DNA of 48,801 bases from Deltaproteobacteria bacterium UBA1386 (lineage in GTDB: Bacteria; Desulfobacterota; Syntrophorhabdia; Syntrophorhabdales; Syntrophorhabdaceae), in NCBI GenBank assembly GCA_002305765.1, contig DBQU01000112.1, positions 1 to 48,801 of the forward strand. Reading direction: 5' to 3'. Made by a program: the position numbers and the translations under genes. The notes below the pieces were generated by a model, which made no database searches, was not told where the DNA came from, and saw nothing but the letters and a program-made list of their open reading frames with translations. How positions within the stretch are numbered: position 1 is the stretch's first letter; each line of letters opens with the position of its first letter. Below, in pieces: positions 1 through 7,386 of the stretch.

Positions 1-5
1 AGTCT

Positions 6-154
6 CGAAGGCCGGGATCCAGAAGGGACTGGCAGTACTTGACTAGCGAACAGTGAAATCTTCAACGACTCTCCCGTATTGCGTTGTTCGGCACCATCCT
101 TTGTGTGTTTTCTGCTGCAGCAGGGGGTTTTCCTGGGTCCCGGCCTTCGCCGGG
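6..154. repeat. Inverted pair of REP-like short repeats
   Basis: Bases 6-22 and the reverse complement of 133-149 match at 16 of 17 positions. The second copy continues into a hairpin, CCCGGC-CTTC-GCCGGG, at 139-154. GC-rich hairpins of this kind, ending in GGGATGAC or a variant, are a common class of dispersed intergenic repeat in Proteobacteria. The first copy is probably cut by the window edge. The roughly 110 bases between the copies hold no convincing gene. Confidence 0.55.
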
Positions 155-213
155 ATGACGACGGAACACAAACTCTACCAAAAACATAAACTTGACTCGG
201 CAAAGACTTTATC

Positions 214-250
214 GACAGGCTGTCAAGCGGTTCAAGCCTGTCCTTTTATT
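214..250 (+). terminator. Hairpin plus T-rich tail, possible terminator
   Basis: An 8-bp stem (GACAGGCT, 214-221, with AGCCTGTC, 235-242) encloses a 13-nt loop and is followed by CTTTTATTT. This is a plausible intrinsic terminator for a transcript entering from the left. The loop contains TCAAGCGGTTCAAG, the short repeat that recurs in many intergenic gaps of this window, so it may instead be a repeat-derived hairpin. Confidence 0.4.
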
Positions 251-273
251 TGGCTTGAAAAGGGCGTAACGTT

Positions 274-2682
274 ATGCCATTGTATGGATACCGGCGTCCA
301 ATGAGATCAAGCGGCTTCGTTCCCTGTCTTTCCCTGCGTCTGATATTCGTGGCCATCGCTGTTCTCGTGACGACGCTTCTGCCCGCCAGCCTGTCTGCGC
401 AGACCAACCCATCCGAATTCGCGGAGATGATAGGCCGGGAGAGGAGGGTCGTCGAATCGACCCGTCGGGACATCCGCGAGTACATATCCAAACAGCCGGA
501 GCGCATGGCCAGGATAAGTGAACGGACGCAGCAGCTCAATCAGGAGGTCTTCCGGCTTTTCATAACGTACAATCTGGAGGAGAACAACCCCATCGAGATG
601 CGGGACATGCTCAGGCAGATCACGATGGTGCGCGATCAGGCCGTCTCGCTCATAGCTCCCGTGAAAGAGGAGATCGAGTCCATCCAAGGCCTGAAAAAGG
701 TCATACGCACGCATGTGAATGATTATGAGCGTCTCGCGTCGGACAACTCCATCACCGGGGTGCACCGGTCCGCCACGCAGTACGTCGCCGAATTGAAGGA
801 GGCGGTGGGGCTTCTCGAATCCGCCGAGACCGTTGTCGAGATCATCCCCAATGCCGCCGAACAGCTCATCGCGCGGCTCGAACCGAGAAGGACCGTGATC
901 GAGGATGACCTCAGGCTCGCGTGGAAAAAGTACTATCTTTCACCCCCCGACGCCCAGAACTTCTTCACGACCGACGCGTGGAGAAAGGTCGGCATGCTGC
1001 TCAGGAGCTGGGCAGGTTTCTCGGCCTACTGGCTGATCCCATACAGCCAGAACAGCGCCGCGATCACATCCGTCCTGGCAAAAGCGGCGATATTCTCCTT
1101 CGGCATATTCGGCGCCTTTCTGGTCATCTTTACCCGTCTGAGAAGAAAGTGTCCCGCGTTGCCCGCGGTGCGGTACTTCCTGCCGTGCTGCTGCTACACG
1201 GCTTTGGGCCTTCCTCTCATGGTCACAGGCGCCACGACGGACATCGGTCCTTTAAGTACGTCGACGTTTGTGGCGGAGGTCATGCTGGCGGCCGGATTGG
1301 TCAGTCTGGGCTGGAACTTGAGGCGCCTCTCCGCGGACGATGAGGCGGCATACAAGCACAACCCCCTCTGGTCTTTCTGGGTGGTATTCGCAGCGGGTGT
1401 GCTCGTGCAGCTCTTCCATCTCCCGATGCTTGCCTACTCTCCCCTGCTCGCTTTCCTCTTCATAGTGGCGGGCATCTACTCACACACACTTGAGAGAAGG
1501 GATCAGCATATCCTGGACAGGAGACTGCTTGCCATAACAGCCTGGCTGTCGTACACACTCGCCGCCACGACCCTCTTCGGCTGGGGCAGCCTCTCCCTCC
1601 TCGCGGCCACGGTGTGGTTCGCGGTCATGCTGAACGTGGAACTGGGGGCCGGATTGACGGCGTGCCTGCGCAAGATCAGGACAGTGACAAACTACGGGCG
1701 AACGGCCGCCGGGAGGCTTGTTGAAGGCGTTGTCTTCCCGATGGTCTTCCTCGGCCTCTTCGCTGTCACCATTTTCTGGGTGATTCTCTATATAGGCGGC
1801 ATGCCTCTTGTCACTAGGATCATCGCGTGGCACATGGTTGTCGGTTATCTCTCGCTGAATCCTTCCATGGTTGTCGTTATCATAGCCGTTCTTTTCATCA
1901 CGCGGTCCCTTGTCGTTCTCGTCAATGCCCTCGTCACGTTCGTGGCTACCCGCCTTGGGGCGGGGACAGGAGAAGGCGTTCTCAAGTCGCTTCATGCCAT
2001 ATCCACCTACGTGATATGGTCATTGTACATTCTCCTCTCGTTGAAGCTGATAGGGGTAAGCGTCGGCCACCTGGCTATCATCGCCGGCGGATTGTCCATA
2101 GGAGCCGGCCTGGGGCTCCAGGACATGATCAGGAACTTCTTCAGCGGCCTCGTGCTCCTTTTCGGCAGGTCGCTCCATCCCGGCGACGAGATCCAGCTTG
2201 GCGATGTACGGGGGACGGTGATGAAGATAAACATCCGCAACACCGTCGTGCAGACCAACGACGACTCCACGATCTTCATCCCCAACTCGGACCTCATGTA
2301 CAAGAACATCGTCAACTGGACATACCGCGACCCCCGGGGCAGGGCCGAGATATCCGTGGGAGTGGCATACGGCTCCGACACGGAGGTCGTCAGGGACCTG
2401 CTCGTCCGGTGTGCCCTTTCCCATCCGAATGTTCTCAGGGAGCCCGAACCCTACGTCCTCTTCTGGGATTTCGGAGACAGCGCCCTCGTGTTCCGCCTGA
2501 GGTTCTGGATACGGCGTCCCGTGCAGATGCGTGACAAGATATCATCGGCGATACGTTTTGAGATAGACAGGGTGTTCAAGGAGAACACCATCGAGATCGC
2601 TTTCCCCCAGCAGGATGTCCACATCCGTTCCGCCGATGGTTTGAATTCCCTCCCGGCCCCGGAAGGGAAGCCGGGGACTTGA
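274..2682 (+). CDS. MscS-family mechanosensitive ion channel
   Basis: Predicted inner-membrane tension-gated channel of 802 residues, far longer than E. coli MscS (286) and closer in design to MscK-type proteins. A signal peptide or first membrane segment lies near residues 20-42. It is followed by a helical, presumably periplasmic, region to about residue 230 and then roughly ten hydrophobic segments. The pore-lining and beta domain sits near residues 595-700 and is recognisable by GGLSIGAGLGLQDMIRNF and the following segment SLHPGDEIQLGD. The ATG at 274 has an AAGGG-type ribosome site nine bases upstream; an ATG at 301 would give a more typical signal peptide but has no clear ribosome site. 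The downstream peptidase begins at the stop region. The family role is protection against hypo-osmotic shock; the gating stimulus here is unknown. Confidence 0.88.
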   Translation: MPLYGYRRPMRSSGFVPCLSLRLIFVAIAVLVTTLLPASLSAQTNPSEFAEMIGRERRVVESTRRDIREYISKQPERMARISERTQQLNQEVFRLFITYNLEENNPIEMRDMLRQITMVRDQAVSLIAPVKEEIESIQGLKKVIRTHVNDYERLASDNSITGVHRSATQYVAELKEAVGLLESAETVVEIIPNAAEQLIARLEPRRTVIEDDLRLAWKKYYLSPPDAQNFFTTDAWRKVGMLLRSWAGFSAYWLIPYSQNSAAITSVLAKAAIFSFGIFGAFLVIFTRLRRKCPALPAVRYFLPCCCYTALGLPLMVTGATTDIGPLSTSTFVAEVMLAAGLVSLGWNLRRLSADDEAAYKHNPLWSFWVVFAAGVLVQLFHLPMLAYSPLLAFLFIVAGIYSHTLERRDQHILDRRLLAITAWLSYTLAATTLFGWGSLSLLAATVWFAVMLNVELGAGLTACLRKIRTVTNYGRTAAGRLVEGVVFPMVFLGLFAVTIFWVILYIGGMPLVTRIIAWHMVVGYLSLNPSMVVVIIAVLFITRSLVVLVNALVTFVATRLGAGTGEGVLKSLHAISTYVIWSLYILLSLKLIGVSVGHLAIIAGGLSIGAGLGLQDMIRNFFSGLVLLFGRSLHPGDEIQLGDVRGTVMKINIRNTVVQTNDDSTIFIPNSDLMYKNIVNWTYRDPRGRAEISVGVAYGSDTEVVRDLLVRCALSHPNVLREPEPYVLFWDFGDSALVFRLRFWIRRPVQMRDKISSAIRFEIDRVFKENTIEIAFPQQDVHIRSADGLNSLPAPEGKPGT

Positions 2683-2705
2683 ATCTCCCCCTGACGAGGT
2701 GGAAT

Positions 2706-3908
2706 ATGTTGAAACAGGTAGGTTACTTCGATCCCGTGCCGAAAGAGGACCTCATCGGCAGGATCGACAGGTTGCGGCAGTTGATGGCGGATTCAGGATT
2801 CGATCTCGCGCTTCTCCTGCAGAACGTCGACAGGTTCTATTTTACGGGGACCATGCAGAAGGGCGTCGTTGCCGTGCCCCTTGACCAGGACCCCCTCGTT
2901 TTCGTGGAAAAGGGAACGGACCGTGCGGCCATGGAGACACCCCTTAACCTCACGCCCGTCAAGAACGACCGGGAGATCGGCGACATCCTCCGCGGCCGTC
3001 GCCTCCTCGCGGGAAAGGTGGGCCTCGAGCTTGACGTGCTGCCCGTCGCCGTCTTTGAGAGGATGAAGAGGGTCTTCGACTTCGAGCGTTGCGGCGACGT
3101 GTCGGAGCAGGTCAGGGAAGTGCGGGCCGTCAAGAGCCGCTTTGAGCTCGACCAGATCGTGATGTCCGGCCGGATGCTGACCAGCGTCTTCTCGCTGGCA
3201 CGGGACGAGGTCCGCGAGGGCAGGACGGAGCTCGGTATCGAGGCGGCCCTCACGGCGGCCGGGAGGGAAATGGGCCACCAGGGGTTCCTCAGAATGAGAG
3301 GGATGAATCAGGAGATGATGACGATGACCGTGCAGGCGGGATTCACCGGTGCCATTCCCACCCTGCTCGACGCCCCGATAACGGGGACCGGGGTCACCCC
3401 CGCCGTCCCCCAGGGTTCCTCCTTCAAGAAGGTCGAAAGGGGAGTCCCCGTCACCATAGACTACGGCGGAGGGTACAACGGGTATATCACCGACGAGACC
3501 AGGAGCTTTGTGGTGGGCGACCTGGCGGAGCCTTTCAGAAAGCCCTATGAGACGGCACGGTCGATCATAGAGGATGTGCTGTCTTTTGCGGGGCCGGGGA
3601 CCGATTGCCGGGACATCTTTCACCGCGCCGAAGGCATGGCACGCAAAGCTGGCCTCAGCGACCTCTTCATGGGGCACGGTGAAGGCAAGGTGGCTTTCAT
3701 CGGCCACGGCCTCGGTCTCGAGATCAACGAATTGCCTGTTCTAACGCCGCGCCACGAACGGATACTGAAGGAAGGGATGGTGTTTGCCTTCGAGCCGAAG
3801 TTCGTGCTTCCCGACCTCGGAGCGGTGGGTATGGAGATCGATCTCATCGTTGGTTCGGAGCGTCTCGAGAGGGTCACGACAGGTCCCTTCGACCTCGTGT
3901 GCCTTTAA
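2706..3908 (+). CDS. M24-family metallopeptidase (Xaa-Pro aminopeptidase-like)
   Basis: Cytoplasmic M24 'pita-bread' peptidase of about 400 residues, comprising an N-terminal creatinase-like domain and a C-terminal catalytic domain. The five expected metal ligands are visible: the two Asp of DYGGGYNGYITDET (about 251 and 262), the His of GHGLGLEINE (about 334), the Glu of FAFEPKF (about 361) and the Glu of GMEIDLIV (about 376). The family normally binds two Mn or Co ions and releases N-terminal residues, often before proline; some members are creatinases or dipeptidases, so the substrate is open. I chose the ATG at 2706 because GAGGTGG precedes it; the frame also opens at a TTG at 2679 overlapping the previous stop, so co-transcription with the channel gene is likely. 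Confidence 0.87.
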   Translation: MLKQVGYFDPVPKEDLIGRIDRLRQLMADSGFDLALLLQNVDRFYFTGTMQKGVVAVPLDQDPLVFVEKGTDRAAMETPLNLTPVKNDREIGDILRGRRLLAGKVGLELDVLPVAVFERMKRVFDFERCGDVSEQVREVRAVKSRFELDQIVMSGRMLTSVFSLARDEVREGRTELGIEAALTAAGREMGHQGFLRMRGMNQEMMTMTVQAGFTGAIPTLLDAPITGTGVTPAVPQGSSFKKVERGVPVTIDYGGGYNGYITDETRSFVVGDLAEPFRKPYETARSIIEDVLSFAGPGTDCRDIFHRAEGMARKAGLSDLFMGHGEGKVAFIGHGLGLEINELPVLTPRHERILKEGMVFAFEPKFVLPDLGAVGMEIDLIVGSERLERVTTGPFDLVCL

Positions 3909-3959
3909 TCGCCTTCACGTCCTTTGACGGATCTCGACCCGTGTGGTAAGAGTAGAGAT

Positions 3960-4604
3960 ATGTCTGGCACATGGGGTGTCATAGTCATCGACATGCAAGG
4001 CGACTTCACGGAGTGGAAACGGGGCAGCCTTGCCGTTCCCGGATCCGATGAGGTGTACGCGAGAAATGTCGAGAGTGTCACGCGGCAGCTCAAAGATCTC
4101 GGCATCCCCATTCTCGGCACCCAGGACTGGCATCCTCCCGATCACGTTTCCTTCGCGACGAGCCACCCGGGGAGGAAGCCCTTCGACACGGTGGTCATCG
4201 ACGGGGAAACGCAGGTCCTCTGGCCTCCCCATTGCGTTCAGGGAACAGAGAACGCGCGCATTGTCATAGACAACAATCTCTTTCTTGCCGTGGTGAAGAA
4301 GGCTCAGGATCCCTCGACCGAAAGCTATTCGGCATTTCAAGCCGGGGGCGAGTTGGAGCGTATTCTGCAGTGGAACGGGATAGACAGGGTGATAGTTTAC
4401 GGACTCGCGACCGACTACTGCGTCAGGGCCACGTCCCTTGACCTCACCGCTGCCGGTTACCTGGTGGTCGTCATAGAAGGCCTTTGCCGGTCCGTGGCTC
4501 CCGACACGGCCGCGGCCGCTGTCGACGAGATGAGGAGCAAAGGGGTGCGTGTTGTGGCCACACCGGGAGAGGCGATCGAAGAGGTCCGCAGGAACAGCGG
4601 TTGA
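3960..4604 (+). CDS. pncA: Nicotinamidase / isochorismatase-family amidohydrolase
   Basis: Hydrolyses nicotinamide to nicotinate plus ammonia in NAD salvage. The catalytic triad of the cysteine-hydrolase family is present: Asp in VIDMQGDF, Lys in AVVKKAQDP and Cys in GLATDYCVRAT. The metal-site motif of true nicotinamidases, D-x-H-x5-H, is seen in TQDWHPPDHVSF, which separates it from isochorismatases. The length of about 214 residues fits PncA. The start at 3960 puts the domain at the usual distance from the N terminus; an upstream in-frame start at 3924 would add 12 residues. It lies 51 bases after the peptidase gene on the same strand. Both transhydrogenase loci in this window depend on NAD(P), so salvage next door is sensible, though the link is only by position. 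Confidence 0.9.
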   Translation: MSGTWGVIVIDMQGDFTEWKRGSLAVPGSDEVYARNVESVTRQLKDLGIPILGTQDWHPPDHVSFATSHPGRKPFDTVVIDGETQVLWPPHCVQGTENARIVIDNNLFLAVVKKAQDPSTESYSAFQAGGELERILQWNGIDRVIVYGLATDYCVRATSLDLTAAGYLVVVIEGLCRSVAPDTAAAAVDEMRSKGVRVVATPGEAIEEVRRNSG

Positions 4605-4884
4605 TCGATCCCTGGATTCCACCCGGCTGCGGCCCGCGATCACCGGTCCATCAATCCATACTTCATCCCATCCGGTATTGCCGCACGGCCCTTCCCGTCA
4701 CAGGACCAGGCCGGAGGGGCGAGCGGGTCGGTCCTCCGTATCAACAAAACGGTATACTGTATCCAGACCGCATGCTCACGTCTTCTTTCCCGGACCCCGG
4801 GCGGGAGCGCCCCGGGGGCCGTTTGGCGCCTCGCGGCTAACTTGCGGTAATTGCTTGTGGTCCATTTTTTTTATGGAATTTTTC
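4605..4884. other. Intergenic gap with GC-rich hairpin
   Basis: There is no credible gene in this stretch. The only structure I see is an imperfect GC-rich hairpin at about 4795-4817 (CCCCGGGCG, loop, CGCCCCGGGG), without a following T-tract. It could help end the pncA transcript with Rho or be structural. A TATACT hexamer at 4753 lacks a matching -35 element. Confidence 0.4.
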
Positions 4885-4913
4885 TTGACACGAATTTGAA
4901 CGTTCTTTAATAA
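4885..4913 (+). promoter_or_regulatory. Sigma70-type promoter of the Nuo-Nfn operon
   Basis: A perfect TTGACA (4885-4890) is separated by 17 bases from TAATAA (4908-4913). It sits in an AT-rich island within an otherwise GC-rich sequence. Transcription would begin near 4920, giving a leader of about 140 nt before the first gene at 5064. It is one of the clearest promoters in the window. Confidence 0.75.
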
Positions 4914-5034
4914 TGAGAGTACATGGGGGCAAATTCGGGAAGTGATCGTCTGCTGATTCAACAATCACGTGACCTTTGTCTAGATCTCATCTTACCTGTT
5001 CGAACGACCCGCGGCGCGACTGATCTCAGTTAAC

Positions 5035-5050
5035 GCCACACGAATGTGGC
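5035..5050 (+). promoter_or_regulatory. Leader hairpin next to the ribosome site
   Basis: A perfect 6-bp stem, GCCACA and TGTGGC, with a CGAA tetraloop, lies two bases before the AGGAGA ribosome site (5053-5058) of the NuoE-like gene. It could stabilise the mRNA end or affect ribosome access. No known riboswitch is recognised in the leader. Confidence 0.45.
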
Positions 5051-5063
5051 ATAGGAGAGATCC

Positions 5064-5513
5064 ATGCCCGAACAAATTCGAAGGATCCTCGGGAAGCATG
5101 GCCGCAGTCCCGATGAGCTGATCCCAATACTGCAGGATATCCAGGCGGCCTTCGGGTATATCGGAGAGCCTCAGGTAAAGGCTATCTCCCGATACCTTCG
5201 CATATCGGAAAATCAGATCTACGGTGTCTCATCATTCTACGCGCAATTCCGGTTCACCGAACCGGGACGCCACGGGATAAAGGTCTGTCTCGGTACGGCC
5301 TGTCATGTCCGCGGTGGCGGGACGCTGCTCGACAGCCTGGAGCACGGGCTGGGCATTCACTGCGGAGAGACGACCGAGGACAAACGGTTCGACGTGGACC
5401 GTGTTGCCTGCCTCGGATGCTGCGCGCTTTCGCCGGTGGTGCAGATCGATCGTGATATTTACAGCAGGATGACGGTCAACAAACTGACGGAGTTATTGAA
5501 AAATTATGAATAA
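5064..5513 (+). CDS. NuoE-like [2Fe-2S] thioredoxin-fold subunit (StnA/HydC-like)
   Basis: Small electron-transfer subunit of 149 residues, related to NuoE (24-kDa subunit) of complex I and to the matching subunit of bifurcating hydrogenases and Stn transhydrogenases. Four cysteines in the family pattern bind one [2Fe-2S] cluster: C-x4-C in CLGTACHVRGG and C-x3-C in CLGCCALSP. The N-terminal half is the usual helical bundle that docks on NuoF. It has an AGGAGA ribosome site and is the first gene of a five-gene operon; its stop overlaps the next start by eight bases. With the NuoF-like product it should form the core where NAD(H) and ferredoxin electrons meet. There is no sign of membrane complex I genes nearby, so this is a soluble enzyme. 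Confidence 0.92.
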   Translation: MPEQIRRILGKHGRSPDELIPILQDIQAAFGYIGEPQVKAISRYLRISENQIYGVSSFYAQFRFTEPGRHGIKVCLGTACHVRGGGTLLDSLEHGLGIHCGETTEDKRFDVDRVACLGCCALSPVVQIDRDIYSRMTVNKLTELLKNYE

Positions 5514-7386
5514 GCTCGTTAAGAAGATCGATACGGCAAAGGGTAAATGGGACAAGCTGAAGGACAGCAGGGAGCCCATCGTTTACGTCGGCGCCGCGTC
5601 CTGCGGCAGGGCCGCCGGGGCCCTCGAACTCAAGGAGGCGGTGAAGGCCTTCCTTGACGAGAACCTGAAGTCCGCGCGCGTCATCGAGGTGGGCTGCATC
5701 GGGCCCTGTTACCTTGAGCCCCTCGTGGACATCAAGATGCCCGGGCAGCCCCGCGTGAGCTACAACAATGTGAGCGCGAAGACCCTGCAGATGATCCTTA
5801 AGTCCCACTTCGTGAATGGAGAACCCCACAAGAAGCTTGCCCTCGGACATTTCGGGACCGACGATTTCGACGGCATTCCGAAGTTTTATGACCTTCCCAT
5901 GCTCAAACCCCAGGTGCGGATAGTTTTGCGCAACTGCGGTCTCATAGATCCCGAGGAGATCGACCAGTATCTCGCGGTGGACGGTTACCAGGGGTTCATG
6001 AAGGCGCTCAAGTCAACGCCCGAGGATGTCATCGCGACGGTCCGGCAGGCCGGCTTGAGAGGGCGCGGCGGCGCCGGTTTCCCGACGTTCAGGAAATGGA
6101 CGGTCTGCAGGGAGTCTCCGGGCGAGCAGAAGTACCTCATCTGCAACGCCGATGAAGGCGACCCCGGGGCTTTCATGAACCGGTCTCTTATCGAGTCCGA
6201 CCCACACGCGGTGCTGGAGGGCATGCTCATCGCAGGCTACGCCATCGGCGCGAGCAAGGGCATCGTCTATATCCGCGCCGAATATCCTCTGGCCATCGAG
6301 AGGCTCAAGAGGGCCATCGGGCAGATGCGGGAGTACGGGCTTCTGGGGAAGAATATTCTCGGCTCGGATTTCAGTTTCGAGATAAAGATAAAGGAAGGGG
6401 CGGGGGCCTTCGTCTGCGGTGAGGAGACGGCGCTTATCGGGTCCATCGAGGGAAAACGGGGCATGCCCCGCTCGCGCCCGCCCTTCCCGGCAATAGCGGG
6501 CCTCTTCGGAGCGCCCACCATCATCAACAACGTGGAGACCCTGGGGACCCTGCCGAACATCCTGAGGAACGGGCCCGAATGGTATACCCGGTTCGGCAAG
6601 GAGGGCAACAGGGGGACGAAGACCTTCTCCCTCGTGGGCAAGATCCGCCGGCCCGGCCTCATCGAGGTCCAGCTCGGAACCACCCTGCGGGAGATCATCT
6701 TCGATATCGGGGGCGGCGTGCAGAAGCCCTTCAAGGCCATACAAACGGGAGGGCCCTCGGGCGGGTGCCTGTCGGAGGAGTTCCTCGATCTTACCGTCGA
6801 CTATGAATCGCTGGCCAGCGCCGGTTCCATAATGGGTTCCGGAGGGCTCATCGTCATGGATGAGGACACATGCATCGTCGACCTCGCGAAATACTTCCTC
6901 GATTTCACCCAGAAGGAGTCCTGCGGGAAGTGCGTGCCCTGCAGGGTGGGTACGAAGCATATCCTGGAGATCCTTCAAAAGATAACAAACGGCGAGGGGA
7001 CACCCGACGACCTCCTCGCGTTGAGGACGCTTGGCGACACGATCAAGAAGGGGGCCCTGTGCGGTCTTGGCCAGACGGCGCCCAACCCGGTCCTCACGAC
7101 TCTGAGGTATTTCCGCAACGAGTACCTGGAGCACATCAAGGACCACAGGTGCCGCGCCACCGTGTGCAAGCCGCTCATCGAATACCGCGTTATCAAGGAA
7201 AAATGCACCGGATGTCAATCGTGTGTCCGGGTTTGCCCAACGGGGGCAATAACAGGTCCGAGGTCGGAACCGCACAACCTCGATCCGTCCAAGTGCATCA
7301 AGTGCCGTTCTTGCTATGAGGTCTGCCGTTACGAAGCTATCGCGGGCGACGCCATCGTGATCAGGACAGCGGAGAGTAAATCATGA
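5506..7386 (+). CDS. NuoF-like FMN/NAD(H)-binding subunit (StnB/HydB-like)
   Basis: Flavoprotein subunit of 626 residues that would exchange electrons with NAD(H). Order of domains: N-terminal [2Fe-2S] thioredoxin-like domain (Cys in ASCGRAAG and GCIGPC, residues about 25-70); NuoF core with the NAD/FMN loop GRGGAGFPTFRKW near residue 185 and the FMN-binding ICNADEGDPGAF near 210; the [4Fe-4S] motif ESCGKCVPCRVGT near 470; and a C-terminal two-cluster ferredoxin (CTGCQSCVRVCP near 567, CIKCRSCYEVCR near 597). The extra N- and C-terminal cluster domains are typical of bifurcating HydB/StnB/HndC proteins and are absent from complex I NuoF. It overlaps the flanking genes by eight and four bases. 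In the family, the FMN of this subunit is the proposed bifurcation site. Confidence 0.93.
   Translation: MNKLVKKIDTAKGKWDKLKDSREPIVYVGAASCGRAAGALELKEAVKAFLDENLKSARVIEVGCIGPCYLEPLVDIKMPGQPRVSYNNVSAKTLQMILKSHFVNGEPHKKLALGHFGTDDFDGIPKFYDLPMLKPQVRIVLRNCGLIDPEEIDQYLAVDGYQGFMKALKSTPEDVIATVRQAGLRGRGGAGFPTFRKWTVCRESPGEQKYLICNADEGDPGAFMNRSLIESDPHAVLEGMLIAGYAIGASKGIVYIRAEYPLAIERLKRAIGQMREYGLLGKNILGSDFSFEIKIKEGAGAFVCGEETALIGSIEGKRGMPRSRPPFPAIAGLFGAPTIINNVETLGTLPNILRNGPEWYTRFGKEGNRGTKTFSLVGKIRRPGLIEVQLGTTLREIIFDIGGGVQKPFKAIQTGGPSGGCLSEEFLDLTVDYESLASAGSIMGSGGLIVMDEDTCIVDLAKYFLDFTQKESCGKCVPCRVGTKHILEILQKITNGEGTPDDLLALRTLGDTIKKGALCGLGQTAPNPVLTTLRYFRNEYLEHIKDHRCRATVCKPLIEYRVIKEKCTGCQSCVRVCPTGAITGPRSEPHNLDPSKCIKCRSCYEVCRYEAIAGDAIVIRTAESKS

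Noticed and set aside
53..304. 83-codon frame at the window start
   Set aside because: It runs through the REP-like repeats and the hairpin and overlaps the channel gene. The composition is not protein-like.
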